The translations under genes and the position numbers were made by a program. 64,000 bases of DNA from Antedon mediterranea (Eukaryota; Echinodermata; Crinoidea; Comatulida; Antedonidae), in NCBI RefSeq assembly GCF_964355755.1, contig NC_092676.1, positions 8,230,288 through 8,294,287 of the forward strand, in the 5' to 3' direction. Positions 23,868 through 35,220 of the stretch are shown piece after piece (positions within the stretch are counted from its first letter, which is position 1; every line of letters begins with the position of its first letter). The notes below the pieces were generated by a model. That model saw nothing but the letters and a program-made list of their open reading frames with translations. It did no database searches and was not told where the DNA came from.

Positions 23868-25141
23868 CTTTAGTATTGTGAAGGTATTTATGTGTGTGTA
23901 GTTCCATGCCAGTTCAGATATATCATTTTGTTATTGAACCTCCATGGTTGCTTAGTGAGTTGCTATGGAAATTAACAGTTGCTTGAACTTTGGTCAAAAT
24001 CAATTACTCATGTGGGTATATTATACAACCAACAGTTATCTCAGTTACGTTGAGTGTATATTTAATAAACTCTACATGAATATCACACTTTGAATACAGT
24101 TAATTGTTTACAAAATACTATTATTCTATTTACAGTACTTTTGTTTTGGCAACAATCACTTAGTTTTTCTATGGGTTGAACCAAAAGATAGCTTAACGGC
24201 ATTTAAATTTAAATCATTTGTTTTACTGAATATTTTATAGTTTTGCTGGTCTAAATGAATTCCTATCTTTCAGTGCTTTACATCCATTTATGTTTTCAAA
24301 CCAAATTTGAACAAATGCCAAATATTCCAGTTCTGAATTTTTAATTTAAAATTAATATCACAATTATAATTTTGGACTTAAGACAACAAAATAGACAATT
24401 AATGATAATGAAATATTCACCATTCAGTATTCACCAAAAAGTACAAAACAAGTTAACTGGTTGAAGGTTGAAAATCTTCATTAAAAATATTCTGCCTAAA
24501 ATCCTTTGCCATTTTACTTGATCTCTGTTCTACAGTAATTCTCATGAATTCTTCTACTCTCATTGATGTCATCCACCATCATCAAAGCTTTGCGTAGCCT
24601 GTACGCCTTGCGCAGCCTACGCCTTGCGTGTGAACTAGACAGTGGCGTTATTAACGCAACTCACTACGTCACGTCCTTGGCGTTATTAATGACAGCTATA
24701 TACCCATCTTAACTAACGCCACGGACCTAACTCCAGTGATGCTTGAATAATTTTTACCTTAAGATAGTTACCTAAACTTGTTTGTGTTATATGTATTTTA
24801 CTATATGTATTTTTAAACGATACTTGGACAGTTTCGTTTTTTAAAGCCATTTATTAATATACGAAAACACCGTACGTGTGAACAACTTGGCATTTTAATC
24901 CATGGCTTAGCATTGGCATAAGTCATGCCAGTCTTATTATGCCGTACATGTGAACGTACCCTTAATCTTTTTTTCTCTTGGAACCTTCCCTTCCATTCAT
25001 CATTCCAATACTTTAAGTAAAACACACATGTCTCAGAATATATCTATGCCATTAGTTTCTTTTCTTGGTTACAATTAATGGCTTTTTTGTTCAATTGATG
25101 ACGTTCAAAGAGCTCCACATTGGTCAACTTATCTGTTTATT

Positions 25142-25263
25142 TTAAGTTCTGTCTACACTTTCAAACTTGATGTGCTCATAATAATATGGAACTGATGTCA
25201 TATCATTACCTAATTTGGGCATACATATTTTTTGTCAAATTTGATAGTGCAGATAGAGCTTTA
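25142..25263. mobile_element. MITE family 1, copy 3
   Basis: Ends AAGTTCTGTCTACACTTTCAAA and TTTGATAGTGCAGATAGAGC. It is shorter and more diverged than copy 2. Confidence 0.68.
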
Positions 25264-26572
25264 CAATAGACAGCGTTAGTTATACTGTTGCTACAATATA
25301 CAGTACTACACTATAACTACTACAAATAAGTGTGATATTTATAATTATATTAGTTTAGTATTAAACAATTACCTGACAAACTGTAATCAAGTTAACAGAA
25401 ACATTATTTTTTTAATTTACTGGTTAAATTTAACAGTTTTAAAATTTTCTTTTTTTTTTACAACACAATCCCCTTTTTCAGGAAAACTGAATAACTTTGA
25501 TAATAAATCTACAAAATGACCTACAGTATTCAAAGTTTGATTTTATTATTAAAGCTCATGTACAAGCATGAATTTTAAATATAATATCTGGTTAATTGTA
25601 TATAAATCAAATATTTGTAACTGAAATCAAGACGAAAAAACATGAATTTCTCTTAATTTGGTCAAATACAAAATTTGGCAAAATTCTGCCATAAAAACCA
25701 GGAAGACTTTTTTTCAGTAGTTAGGTAGTTTAACCTAATGTAATAACATGTCTGGTGACTCCCTAGAAGGTGAAAAAAGATGGTGGATATACGGTGGATA
25801 ATTTTTGCTATAGCATGTAAATAAAAATCTGAATTTGAAAAAAAAGGCCGCACCTAGCCTTTAAATCTTTATTTTTCATGTTTTAGGGAACAAAAATAAT
25901 CATTCTTTCTTATTAATAAGAACATAAATAAGAAAGAAATATAAGATTTATTACATTAACATAGAATTAATTACATTGCTTAACAAATCCTGTTACACTT
26001 TCAACAGATACTAAATTGATATTAATTATCCTATTAAAATAATGCAATATACATGTAACATAAGGACGCTATTGAAGTTGAAACAGACGATGATACGACC
26101 TAATGAAGCAGATGATTCCTAAAACACAAAAGGTGCTTTATAATGAAGAGAGTTGTGTAATGCAGTAAAATCAATACATATTGTACAGCATAACTAAGAA
26201 AATATTGAACTTCTCCATAGACAGAATTAAATGAGCAAATAGTTGTATTCTTAAATAATTACCTGCATGATTTACTACCTTAATGACAGCTTACTGTATG
26301 TAAGTCAATTTGGTATTTTAGGGAAAACATGAAATTATAGTAACTAAGGTTTCTATGTTGTCTATAGTATAGTATAGTATATATAGTACAGCCATCAAAA
26401 AATCTGTCGTATAGTATACGAGAGCTTTTTAGATGGCTGGTGCTAAATATAATTAAAATTAAAAATAACTTTCTAAGCATGGAGTAAGATATATTTTTAG
26501 ATACAGAGTATATATATATATGATTAGTAAAACTAAATATTTAAGGAGAAAATGTTGTAATGTATATTACAG

Positions 26573-26835
26573 TAAAGATGTATTGTCCCCACAAAAACAT
26601 GAAAAATGAAGTATTAATACCCATCAGATTTTTTAACAAAGAAAGAAAAAACAGTGTCTTCACTTATAAAATTCAACAGAAATTCATTCTATTTTTTTGC
26701 ATTAAATTTCATTTCCTCAGGTAAATAATTTTTTTGTTATGTTGAATTTTTTTTATCAAAGTGAATAATTTAATATTATGGAACATCAAAATGGCCTATT
26801 AAAAATAAAATGTGAAAAACTTTTATATATGGAAC
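26573..26835. mobile_element. MITE family 2, copy 3 (right end decayed)
   Basis: TAAAGATGTATTGTCCCC is followed by AAAAACATGAAAAATGAAG, as in copy 1. The right terminus is not clear. Confidence 0.62.
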
Positions 26836-26888
26836 CATGGTTTCTGCAGCCAAACAACAATAACTGTTGATTAAGTTTTTGATAAACT

Positions 26889-27125
26889 TACATTAGATGT
26901 ATTGTCCCCTAAACAAATTCTTAACAAAATATTGTTGTTGAATATGCCATTTTAATTACATAAAATAATAGTTATCCACTTTGACCAAAAATTGGATCAA
27001 ACAAAATGTATTTACCCAAAAAACTGCAATTTAAAGCAAAAAATAGTCAAATTGGCTGCCAGCCATGGGTTTTTGGTTGAATTTAACTGTTTATTTTGTC
27101 GTTTTATTTCCTTTTCATCATTCAT
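26889..27125. mobile_element. MITE family 2, copy 4 (opposite orientation)
   Basis: It begins AGATGTATTGTCCCCT and then has the complement of the family core (AATAGTCAAATTGGCTGCCAGCC). The far end is missing. Confidence 0.62.
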
Positions 27126-28200
27126 AGAAACAAATTTAAAAACCTTCATATTATACAATTGTCTTAAATGAATGTTATCCCGACCCTGGACTGTACCATA
27201 CAGTAATTGCATTCTACAATTTTGATGCGAAAAGTAAATGCTATAATAAATCCAAAATCAAAAGATTTATTTATAATATAAAAAGCAGCATACAATTTTT
27301 TAAATATCATCGATTTCTTTTCTATTTATAACAATTTTTTTTAAAAAAATGTTGAAAAATCAAATTGGTAAACTGAATTCGTTTTCAATCAATACTTATT
27401 CAGTTGCCATGTAAACCACAAATGTTCCCTGTGTAACATCTGTTGAGCACAGTATCTCATACAATATTGGATTTAGTTATTAGTTTTGTGTTCTCTCTCC
27501 TGTATGTGAATAGTGATATTTACAAAAGAGTCCAGCACAGCTTTTGCATAATCAAAAATCACTATCTGGCCTTTTATGTTATTTATTATACCCTAAAGCC
27601 ATGTATTAATAGTCAAATGGCCTTCCTCTTTTTTCAATGCTTTGCAGTAACTATATTGCGTGCTGTACTATAACCATTGAACATTATGTATGATAAAGCA
27701 ATTCCACATTGTATACAGTTGATTTCTGTACTATTAAATATTCCTAATATATTTTTTATATAGAATAACTTTAAAACAAATCAAGGCTATCTCCAAATAC
27801 ATACTGTATATATATAGAGATGTTATTTATCAATTCAATATATTATTTGAGTACACTAACAAGTTTATCCTATAAAATATTCAGATTTTAACAACTTACA
27901 ATTTAATAACTTAATAATAATACTAATAATAAAATTACAAGACACGTCCCGACATGAAAGCAAAATTAAAAATAAGTACACTGTAATGTTTTTCTATTAA
28001 CCATTTCATCTGTTATAACATGTATTGGCTAGAATGGCAATTTATAACCGACCATTGTTATGAAAAGTTGGGAAATATTTCTATATAGTTTTATCTCATA
28101 TTCAAAAATGAAATGATTACAAAATCTCTAAAGAACCATATGAAAATTTAATCTACAGAATACAAATATGCATACATTTTTTAATATGTAAAAGGGATTC

Positions 28201-28374
28201 TTAAGCTCTGTCTTACACACTATCAAACATTACTGTATGTGACAAAAAATGTGATGTGCCCATATATGGACATGATGATGTCACCACTATCCTATTTAAG
28301 CATTTAATTTACTACTTGGGCACATCACATTGTTTTTGTCATATACACTTTGATAGTGTATAGACAGAGCTTTA
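28201..28374. mobile_element. MITE family 1, copy 4
   Basis: Ends TTAAGCTCTGTC and GACAGAGCTTTA, with the same GATGTGCCCATATATGGACATGATG core as copy 2. It lies 100 bp downstream of the signal-peptide exon. Confidence 0.72.
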
Positions 28375-28473
28375 ATATACATATACATTTTCTTTGTAGT
28401 TTACACACACACAATGATAAAATAATATGAAACTAAAACAACAAGCTATTATAGAAAATAAACAGCAACTTAC

Positions 28474-28564
28474 CACAACATGGTATCAACCTTCCAATTG
28501 TCACCAAGACGAAAAAATAGGAAAGGAGCGATTTGGATTGGGACATTGTTCGGTGAACAGTCAT
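28474..28564 (-). CDS. Signal-peptide exon of the mucin-like gene (exon 1)
   Basis: On the minus strand an ATG at 28564 opens a frame starting MTVHRT, followed by a second in-frame ATG at 28546 (MSQSKS). A hydrophobic run LLSYFFVLVTIGRLIP follows and ends in CCG, where a clean donor (G|GTAAGTT) interrupts the third codon. This is a typical secretory signal peptide. Either ATG is possible; the second gives the more usual signal-peptide length. The exon ends with one base of a glycine codon, and exon 17910-18052 begins with the two bases that complete it. That match is the main reason for joining them. Coding length is 91 or 73 nt. The exon lies about 750 bp from the divergent ACCS-like gene. 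Confidence 0.62.
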
Positions 28565-29316
28565 TATGAGTGATTCAATGAAGTTCCTTTTTCACTAATA
28601 AGAAAATATCTAGGCCCAGCATAGTACATAGTTTTTGACAAGCAGTGATAGGCTTGTGAATTCTAGGCCTAAGCTTGCTCGTGTTATGAAATTCCACATC
28701 TGTTTTCACCCAGTGTCAAGTGACAAAAGGACACAGGTAAGTCCCGTTCTTATCTGTTTTTCGGACTGTGCTTCCGCTCCGGCATCATCTTCTGTCAGGA
28801 ATGACCAAAAACGTTTTATTACGTAACATTAAAACGGCCTTTCAACGTGACTTCTGAGAATAGTAACTTCATAAAATAAACAACCAAATGGTGATTTTAT
28901 GTAACTTTATCTTTTAAAATATTTTTAAACGTTTCACCGCATCAGTCGTGTCTAAACTGTCAAAGCGTGACACCGTGTGAATTTTTACTCTCTGGTGGTG
29001 GTTGGTTGTTGCTTGTTGTTGCTACATAAAGAGGGCGGAATTTATAATACGCCGACAAAAATAAAATAATATCATTATTTGTTTATTTTAATGAACATAA
29101 ATAGTTAGAGGTATATTTTTTTTCTTTTTCAAAGAACGGAATTTCTCTGAAAAAAAAAGTGAGAAGAGGGGACAAATTGTGTTTAGTAGAATGCAAACAG
29201 ACTTAATCAATGAAGTAAATTCTATTTTACGCTAATGGCGTTCCATACCAACATACACGTGATGAAAATAAAGAAATAAGAACTTCTCCTGGAAAACCCC
29301 AAACAACATCATCATC
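28565..29316. promoter_or_regulatory. Probable shared promoter region between two divergent genes
   Basis: This 752-bp interval separates the start codons of the minus-strand mucin-like gene and the plus-strand ACCS-like gene. It must hold both 5' untranslated regions and probably both promoters, unless untranslated first exons lie elsewhere. I see no clear TATA box or CpG island and no open frame of note. Confidence 0.4.
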
Positions 29317-29433
29317 ATGTCTGTTTTATCAAAAAGTGGTTTGTACATTCAGGAAATAGCAGACAAGGATTTTTTGGTTAAGGGTTTTCAAGAAGTAGCG
29401 AAAAACCCCTACCATAAAGATAATAACCCAAAG
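29317..29433 (+). CDS. ACCS: ACC-synthase-like protein, coding exon 1
   Basis: The ATG at 29317 opens a 39-codon exon reading MSVLSKSGLYIQEIADKDF, then LVKGFQEVAKNPYHKDNNPK, ending at AAG|GTAAATA in phase 0. The NPYHxxxNPxGIINLG sequence formed with exon 2 is the N-terminal signature of ACC synthases and their animal relatives (1-aminocyclopropane-1-carboxylate synthase-like protein). These are fold-type I PLP enzymes. Animal members have no established ACC synthase activity. An ATG two bases after a CATCATC run is the only suitable start. Confidence 0.82.
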
Positions 29434-29733
29434 GTAAATATTTTTAGTTAGGCCTAGGCTAGAGCCTACTGTCGACCCTCTGCTCTGTATGGCACCGACC
29501 GCGGCTCTCTATACTTCTGCCCGGTGACGTTTCAGTCCGGGACGTTTCGACCCATACAACTCAGTTGGTATTTTAGCGTCTATTAGGCCAAAACTAAAAA
29601 ATATAAAATTTACATTTCTCAATAAAAAATGAGGTTCAAGTTTCTTCAAATAAATGTTTATTAATGATGAGAAAACAAATTGATGCAATGTGACAAACAA
29701 AATCCCTATTATTATAAAATAAAAAGGTTCCAG

Positions 29734-30246
29734 CAGGACGATTCGGCCCTAAAAATTAAGACGATTCAGCCCGGGACTATTCGGCCCACTTTGTGGCCCA
29801 AAACGTCTCACTTTAGACCAAATTCATATTCATTTTTTTTGGTATTTATCAAGTTTTTAAAGGTGTTTAACAATCCGTATTTTATTGATATTGACAATGT
29901 TGATATAATATATATAATAAATTACTAAAAAAACGTCATTTTATATTGAATTTATTACTTCAAAAACCTTGTTTATTTCGTGCATTCACCAAGCGGCCAA
30001 CAGAGTGCCGGGCGTAACTTGTTTACATCGTTCGTGTGACTAAAAAATTATCATTTTCGACAATGTTTTCAAAATGTTTGCTTTATTGCATCTTTATCTC
30101 TAGTAGTACTGCCTCATAGTCTCTCTGAAAATAAAGTTTGTGGAAAAAAGCTTATTTTATGCTTATAAAATGCATATCAAAGCCGATAAATTTAAGTGTG
30201 CTGAATTATCTCAGGGCCAAATTGTCTCGGGGCCGAATCGTCCCGC
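29734..30246. mobile_element. MITE with GGGACGATTCGGCCC termini
   Basis: The left end reads CAGGACGATTCGGCCCTA and the right end reads GGGGCCGAATCGTCCCGC, an inverted pair. A further internal copy (GACGATTCAGCCCGGGAC) follows the left end. About 510 bp, AT-rich core, no coding capacity. A related GC-rich fragment with GGGACGTTTCGACCC lies just upstream near 29540. Confidence 0.6.
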
Positions 30247-30258
30247 TACCATTATAAA

Positions 30259-32497
30259 AGGGCAATTTACACAGACGAGCAGAAAAACATGAAGGTTGTC
30301 CCACACCACGTAGAAATGTCACTTTTCTCAGCGGAAACCGCCTCTCCATTTCAAACTTTGTGTAAAAGGGCATAAGGAATATAAACATAGATTCTATTTT
30401 TGTATGAGTGTTGGCAAGCGAGGCATGTGCGGCACGCCAAATATTTGTGCGAGGCATCATTTTATCATTTTCAAAAGTGCGAGGCATGCGAGGCATGCGG
30501 GACATATATTTAACAATTTCAAAAAGGTGCGAGGCATATCTTAACGTACTATTATGCTATATTATAGGCATAATAATCAATTATTTATATTTGTATAAAA
30601 ATAATAGGCCTAGCGTATCTAAATAGATTCAATACACTCAACATGTTTATTTTTATGTAACTATTGTTTTTTTCATTCAAGTCATATCGTGTCAAATTTT
30701 ACTTTTACAAAAGTGCCAAAACTGTTCAAAAGTTGTGCATCTGTAATTCGGTATGCATTGCACAGTCTTCAACTTTCGATAAACAATAATTGTTATAGCG
30801 ACACTTATCATCAAGTGACTGCCATGTTTGTTGGCATTTCGAGCGTGTTCACTTAACAATTAATTTAACATGTCTCTCGAACATAGCAGAGAGAAAATAA
30901 TATTTTGTCACACCCCCGTGCCTTGATCCGGTAGACCCGAGAGATGGAAAATCCCTCTTTACTATTTAGCAAGTAGCGGCGGAGTGATTCTGCCCTGAGA
31001 GGATTTGGCCTTGTGGCGATTCCCCTCCTATGTAGCACATGGTTTCAGCAGCAACGCACAGACTTCTCTCTGAGCGGCGTGCCAAAGACATTTTTGACAT
31101 TCAATTCTCTAGGAAATCAACACGTGTACCTCTCTCGCAAATAAAATGAACAGCGATGGCCAGGACAAGTACAATAACTGGCGGTGAATAAAAGGTAACT
31201 GATATGCCGATCAAATAACATGCCGCAAAGAAAAAAAATTGTGAGAGAATTCTAGAGCGCGTGTGAGAAAGACTTACGTCCGACAATCGTAATGCTAGGC
31301 CTAAAATTAAACTTTAGCTAATAATATGCTTAGCCCTAACCTAGAGGCCTATGCAGAAAATAATTTAATCAATTTTTATATAATAATAATAATTGGTGTA
31401 ATATTTTAATGATACACTATTCCTGTTTTAGTAGGCTAGGTATATTACGATTTTTATTTATTGTTGTCCATGTACGTACTAATAAACCTGGCGCTAGTTT
31501 CCTTCGCTTGTATTTTGTACTCCAAATTTGATAACTAGCTTTATCGTGTGAATACCACACCTTAGAAGTATACCTCATGAGTACTTTAATGAAAGAATCA
31601 CATAAAAAGTAACAAATAAATCCTTAAATTAATGATTTTACCAGCGTGTTCCTCGCACACTGTTCGCGAATTTCACGTATGTTCAATATTTTTGTTTCTA
31701 CGATAATAGAGGACTAAAACTCAGTGGAATCCGTCAATTTCTCATGCATTTATTGGTGAAAAACACGTTTTATTTCAATATATTTGTTAATCTGTCAATA
31801 AAAATACTGTAATAATTAATGTTACTGCTGATAGGCCTACTGTTCTGTTTTCAAAGAATAATAATCGATCCTAAATCAACATCACTACCTAGCCTAGACC
31901 TAGGACATCCTACTAAGGATATTATGATGAATTGTTCTATTTTATTCTTTAAAAGGTTAACGAAACCGTGTACAGTATCAACAGTAACATTTTTCCTTAC
32001 TGACTGACAAAATCTTCACCAAATAATGCGTTAAATATATAGATTCCACAGAGTTTTTAGCCCTCTAATTAATTTTGCTCTTTTGACGTTCCATAGAAAC
32101 CAAAATATTGAACATTGAGTGTGTGCAAAATTCGCGAACAGTATGCGAGAAAAACGTCTGTAAAATCACCAATTTAACGGATTTATTCTTCATTAAAGTA
32201 GGCTTACTAATTCTAAGGTGTGGTATTCACGATAAAGCATGGTTAACAAATTTCGAGTTGAAATACAAGGCAGGTGCAAAAGGGAACTAGCCTACTAGCG
32301 GGCCTAGGCTACTTCAATTTTGGTAATTTCATGCCTCGCAATTTGGAGAAATGATAAAATGATGCCTCACATTTTTTGATGATGGTAAAACGATGCCTCG
32401 CATAAATTTGTGACTTGCTGCACATACCTCGCTTCCTCGCACTTTGTTTCTACCCTTTTTTTATTTCTGTTTATTACTGCTTTTCTGTGTAAATTGG
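30259..32497. mobile_element. Foldback-type inverted-repeat element, about 2.2 kb
   Basis: The outer ends AGGGCAATTTACACAGACGAGC and, in reverse, CCAATTTACACAGAAAAGCAG are inverted. Just inside, the left arm has repeated GCGAGGCATG(C/T)G motifs (30415-30540), while the right arm has repeated GATGCCTCGCA motifs (32325-32450) on the opposite strand. Such subrepeat-rich arms are typical of foldback elements. The core has no recognisable transposase. Confidence 0.55.
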
Positions 32498-33292
32498 TCT
32501 TAACTTTAGTAACATCCTTTTGTAAACACCTTTCTTGATACAGTATCTATACTAGCAATTATAACCGCTCAATGGCGGGTTTAAATTTTAATATTAAACC
32601 TTCTCGATGCAATTCCGATTAATTTGATGTACTTCATAACCCCTGGACGTCAGTATCTCCCCATACTCACCAACCTCCACCCCACACTCGGACGATTTAA
32701 AAAAAATAAATTCTTTCCAGTACAAATTTCAATTCAACAACTACTTTTAGCTTCTTAATGAGAAGGTGTTACATAGCTATGATAGGCCTATGGTTTAAGT
32801 ACTTTGCAAACTGTGTTAATGGATAGGTGTCATATTGGATGATTAAAATATCTAATTTTGATACTGCTGAATTACCTCTACTGTAGACTTCTTTCTCCTC
32901 TCCCCATCACAGCGGCCATTAACATACCTTATATCTCCTCCCCAGACAGACTTTCCTATTACAATTCTGGTCAATTTGATAGTCTACTACCCTTATCCCA
33001 AGCAAAAATCCTCACCATCCACTCAACCCAGCTCCCCTCCCAAACCCCCGGACTCAAGGAATTTTTAAAATGTAGTCTAAAACCTTTCCGTTACAATTGC
33101 GGTCATTTTGATAACCATTATGTATGGTTACGTGCAGAAACAGAAATTTGTATAACGAACAAACATCGAAAGTGGGGAAAAGTGGGGAATTTTGACCCCA
33201 TTTTGGCCCCTAACATGGATCCAAAATGGTGGATGATGTTAAAATATAGTTGAACCTTCCCAGTACTATTGCGCTCTTTTGTTATTTTTTAG

Positions 33293-33352
33293 GGAATCAT
33301 CAATCTTGGGACAGCGGAAAATAAACTTATGTATGATGTGTTATCGAAAAAG
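33293..33352 (+). CDS. ACCS: ACC-synthase-like protein, coding exon 2
   Basis: The 60-nt exon reads GIINLGTAENKLMYDVLSKK, phase 0 to phase 0, between TTTTTTAG and AAG|GTAGGG. GIINLG(T/S)AENKL is a hallmark of the ACCS family near the start of the aminotransferase fold. The 3.9 kb intron before it is full of mobile elements. Confidence 0.85.
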
Positions 33353-33587
33353 GTAGGGAACTTCAGTTTCATTTTTCATTTTTAAAATAGATCAGTGAGA
33401 TTTCTGTCACAATACAATCTCTCGTGTGATGTATGAAAAATCCCACCTCTCCCTCATTTGGTCAGTAACCCCGTACCTGATATGTTCACGGATAATGGTA
33501 TTTACATCTTCCCTGATTATACTACCTACTGTCATTATAACCTAGTATAGTAGTAATATTTAAAATTTTAACTGCTTTGTTTTTTAG

Positions 33588-33728
33588 TTGGCTGAACCAG
33601 ATTTACATATATGGAGAAAAGACATGTTGATGTATTCTAATATAGCTGGTTATTATGAGTTTCGAGAAACTATTGCTGAATTTTTAACGAAAAGAACCAA
33701 TGCAGTCACTCCCCTTGATCCTAATAAG
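33588..33728 (+). CDS. ACCS: ACC-synthase-like protein, coding exon 3
   Basis: The 141-nt, 47-codon exon reads LAEPDLHIWRKDMLMYSNIA, then GYYEFRETIAEFLTKRTNAV, and ends TPLDPNK before GTTTGTG. Tyr in YSNIAGYYEFRETIAEFL corresponds to the conserved Y-x-x-x-x-G-x-x-x-x-R segment in ACC synthases and related aminotransferases. Phase 0 at both ends. Confidence 0.85.
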
Positions 33729-34259
33729 GTTTGTGTTATTAACTACAGATATATTTAGGCGTTTTTTGCAACCAACACTAGTTCAGAAAAAAAATACATG
33801 GCACAAAATGTTTGAACCCACCACTCAACTCCAATCCAAATCATTATTTAGCTAACAGGTTTTAGCTCGCGCTACCGCAAATGAAAACAAACACTGTCGA
33901 CTGTTTGAAGAACAAACAATCAACGGTTCCCACATAGAAAATGCGCATTGCAAAAAAAATGTTATGTCGCTGTGTATATCAGCAGAAAAAGTATGCTCCT
34001 TTTGCTGATTTCTGCACAATACATAGGAGTGTCATTCCCGGGCCACCTTAATATAGTGGGAGGTGCCACCTTAATATAGTGGGAGGTGCCATTTATCATG
34101 AATTTTATGTGCAAGAGTACCATTCTGACCATCTAAGGGGGCCTGTGTTTCAAATACTTAGTGTCTTGGCCCCCTATTTCAAAATCTTGGATCCGCCCCT
34201 GAAAACATGAATGTAATAATTAAAAGATGAATTCATTTTACAAAGTAATTTTATTTTAG

Positions 34260-34326
34260 ATGGCTGTTATGAATGGATGTGGATCCGTCATCGAAACAAT
34301 TGCATTTGCTGTTTCAGATGCTGGAG
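34260..34326 (+). CDS. ACCS: ACC-synthase-like protein, coding exon 4 (last one found)
   Basis: The 67-nt exon starts after TTTATTTTAG and reads MAVMNGCGSVIETIAFAVSD-AG, leaving in phase 1 at GGAG|GTTAGT. NGCGSVIE matches the NGC-x-x-(V/L)-x-x-x segment that contacts PLP phosphate in the animal ACCS group. The next exon should encode E-x-F-L-I-P-T-P-Y-Y, but no such exon was found in the plus strand up to 64000. About two thirds of the enzyme, with the PLP lysine, is therefore missing from this window. A MITE starts 35 bp after this exon. Confidence 0.83.
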
Positions 34327-34360
34327 GTTAGTTTTATTATTAGCAATTTTTTTTTAGACA

Positions 34361-35173
34361 TACCGTATATTTCGGTGTATAAGTCGCACCTGTGTATAAG
34401 ACGCACCCCTAACTGAGAGTAAAATATCGGTATTTTTTATATCGTCGGTGTATAAGACGCGCCTTATATTTCATCAAAACAATGTTTTTTTAAATTGTAA
34501 TCAATATTATTGTAATAATATATTTTGTTATATCTGCAACGGCGTCCTTTATTTAGGTTTTTTCTTACCTAGGCTCGGCCGCGCCAAGCCTCAACAGCCG
34601 CAACATCGAGTGCATGACCGTGAGTGTAACACGTACGACGTGTGGGCTAGCCTCGCTCGATCATTTCGAGAGGGCGCACGTTTTCACGGACAATCGTATT
34701 CGATTAGTATCTATGTATCCGAGAAGTGTGTACGCTAGGTCCATGCTATAATCACCTGGAGAATATACTAGTCGAATACCGTACACCATGTGGCCGCCAA
34801 GAAGGGCTTGCGCTGGGGGTACGGCGATCGTGCGTATAACTACTGTATAAATAAATACTATTCCAATCGTACGTAAACGTTTACAAATGAAATTTTATCG
34901 CCATAATGAACAAATCTTTTCATCATATTTAGTATAACATCATGCTAAAATGCCTTGAAAACTAGGCAGAAGCAGGTTGCCGTTACGTTAATTAGTTACT
35001 GTAGCTAGGCCTAGCCTGCTCAGGCCTAGCAAACGAGGTGACGATAGCCTAGGCCTAGGCCTATGTACAATCTGTGTGGTGAGGCATTTATGTTCGGTGT
35101 ATAAGACGCACCCTTAATTTAGAGGTCAAATTTGCGTGTCAAAAGTGCGACTTATACACCGAAATATACGGTA
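34361..35173. mobile_element. TIR element, 813 bp, copy 1 (CCGTATATTTCGGTGTATAAG termini)
   Basis: The left end TACCGTATATTTCGGTGTAT and the right end ATACACCGAAATATACGGTA are near-perfect inverted repeats, extending inward through AAGTCGCAC / GTGCGACTT. Inner copies of GTGTATAAGACGC flank a GC-richer core of about 400 bp. No transposase. A second copy with the same core is nested at 50178-50961. Confidence 0.75.
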
Positions 35174-35220
35174 GAGTAAGATGCTTACAGTAGCAAAGTT
35201 ATTTTATTTTCTTCATTTAT

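Larger units (their letters stand above)
18053..28473 (-). other. First intron of the mucin-like gene, 10.4 kb
   Basis: It contains the microsatellite blocks, the SINE head, the long hairpin, the DIRS derivative and several MITEs. A patch at 24590-24960 with GCGTAGCCTGTACGCCTTGCG and repeated GTGTGAAC motifs is another unclassified repeat. No further exon of matching phase was recognised. Confidence 0.55.
3846..28564 (-). other. Gene span: giant mucin-like single-pass membrane protein
   Basis: Nine coding exons can be chained on the minus strand: 28474-28564, 17910-18052, 11745-17103, 11418-11530, 8257-11010, 7916-8068, 6091-6426, 5844-5996 and 3846-3998. Each has GT/AG borders, and every junction keeps the frame (phase 1 after the first and third exons, phase 0 elsewhere). 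The total is 9255 nt, or 3085 codons, with no stop. The order is signal peptide, very long Ser/Thr/Pro-rich acidic repeat ectodomain, two juxtamembrane modules with basic cleavage-like sites, and one membrane segment. The juxtamembrane part reminds me of the UPF0606 (KIAA1549) family, but this is from memory and unverified. The cytoplasmic tail continues past 3846 and was not found; it may lie left of the window. The largest uncertainty is the 10.4 kb intron joining the signal exon to the next exon, which rests on phase and lack of alternatives. Confidence 0.72.
29434..33292 (+). other. ACCS-like intron 1, packed with inverted-repeat elements
   Basis: The 3.9 kb intron carries GC-rich repeat fragments around 29460-29560, the 29734-30246 MITE and the 30259-32497 foldback element. 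Between about 32600 and 33290 the motif TACAATTGCGGTCATTTTGAT recurs in diverged form about every 140-340 bp (near 32612, 32950, 33095 and 33265). No credible exon was seen in it. Confidence 0.6.

Noticed and set aside
30900-31090. GC-richer stretch that could be a structured ncRNA
   Set aside because: It lies in the core of a foldback element and matches no RNA family I can recognise.
32858-33253. 131-codon plus-strand frame in ACCS-like intron 1
   Set aside because: It consists of the repeated TCAATTTGAT motif region, has low-complexity Pro/Ser content and no family resemblance.
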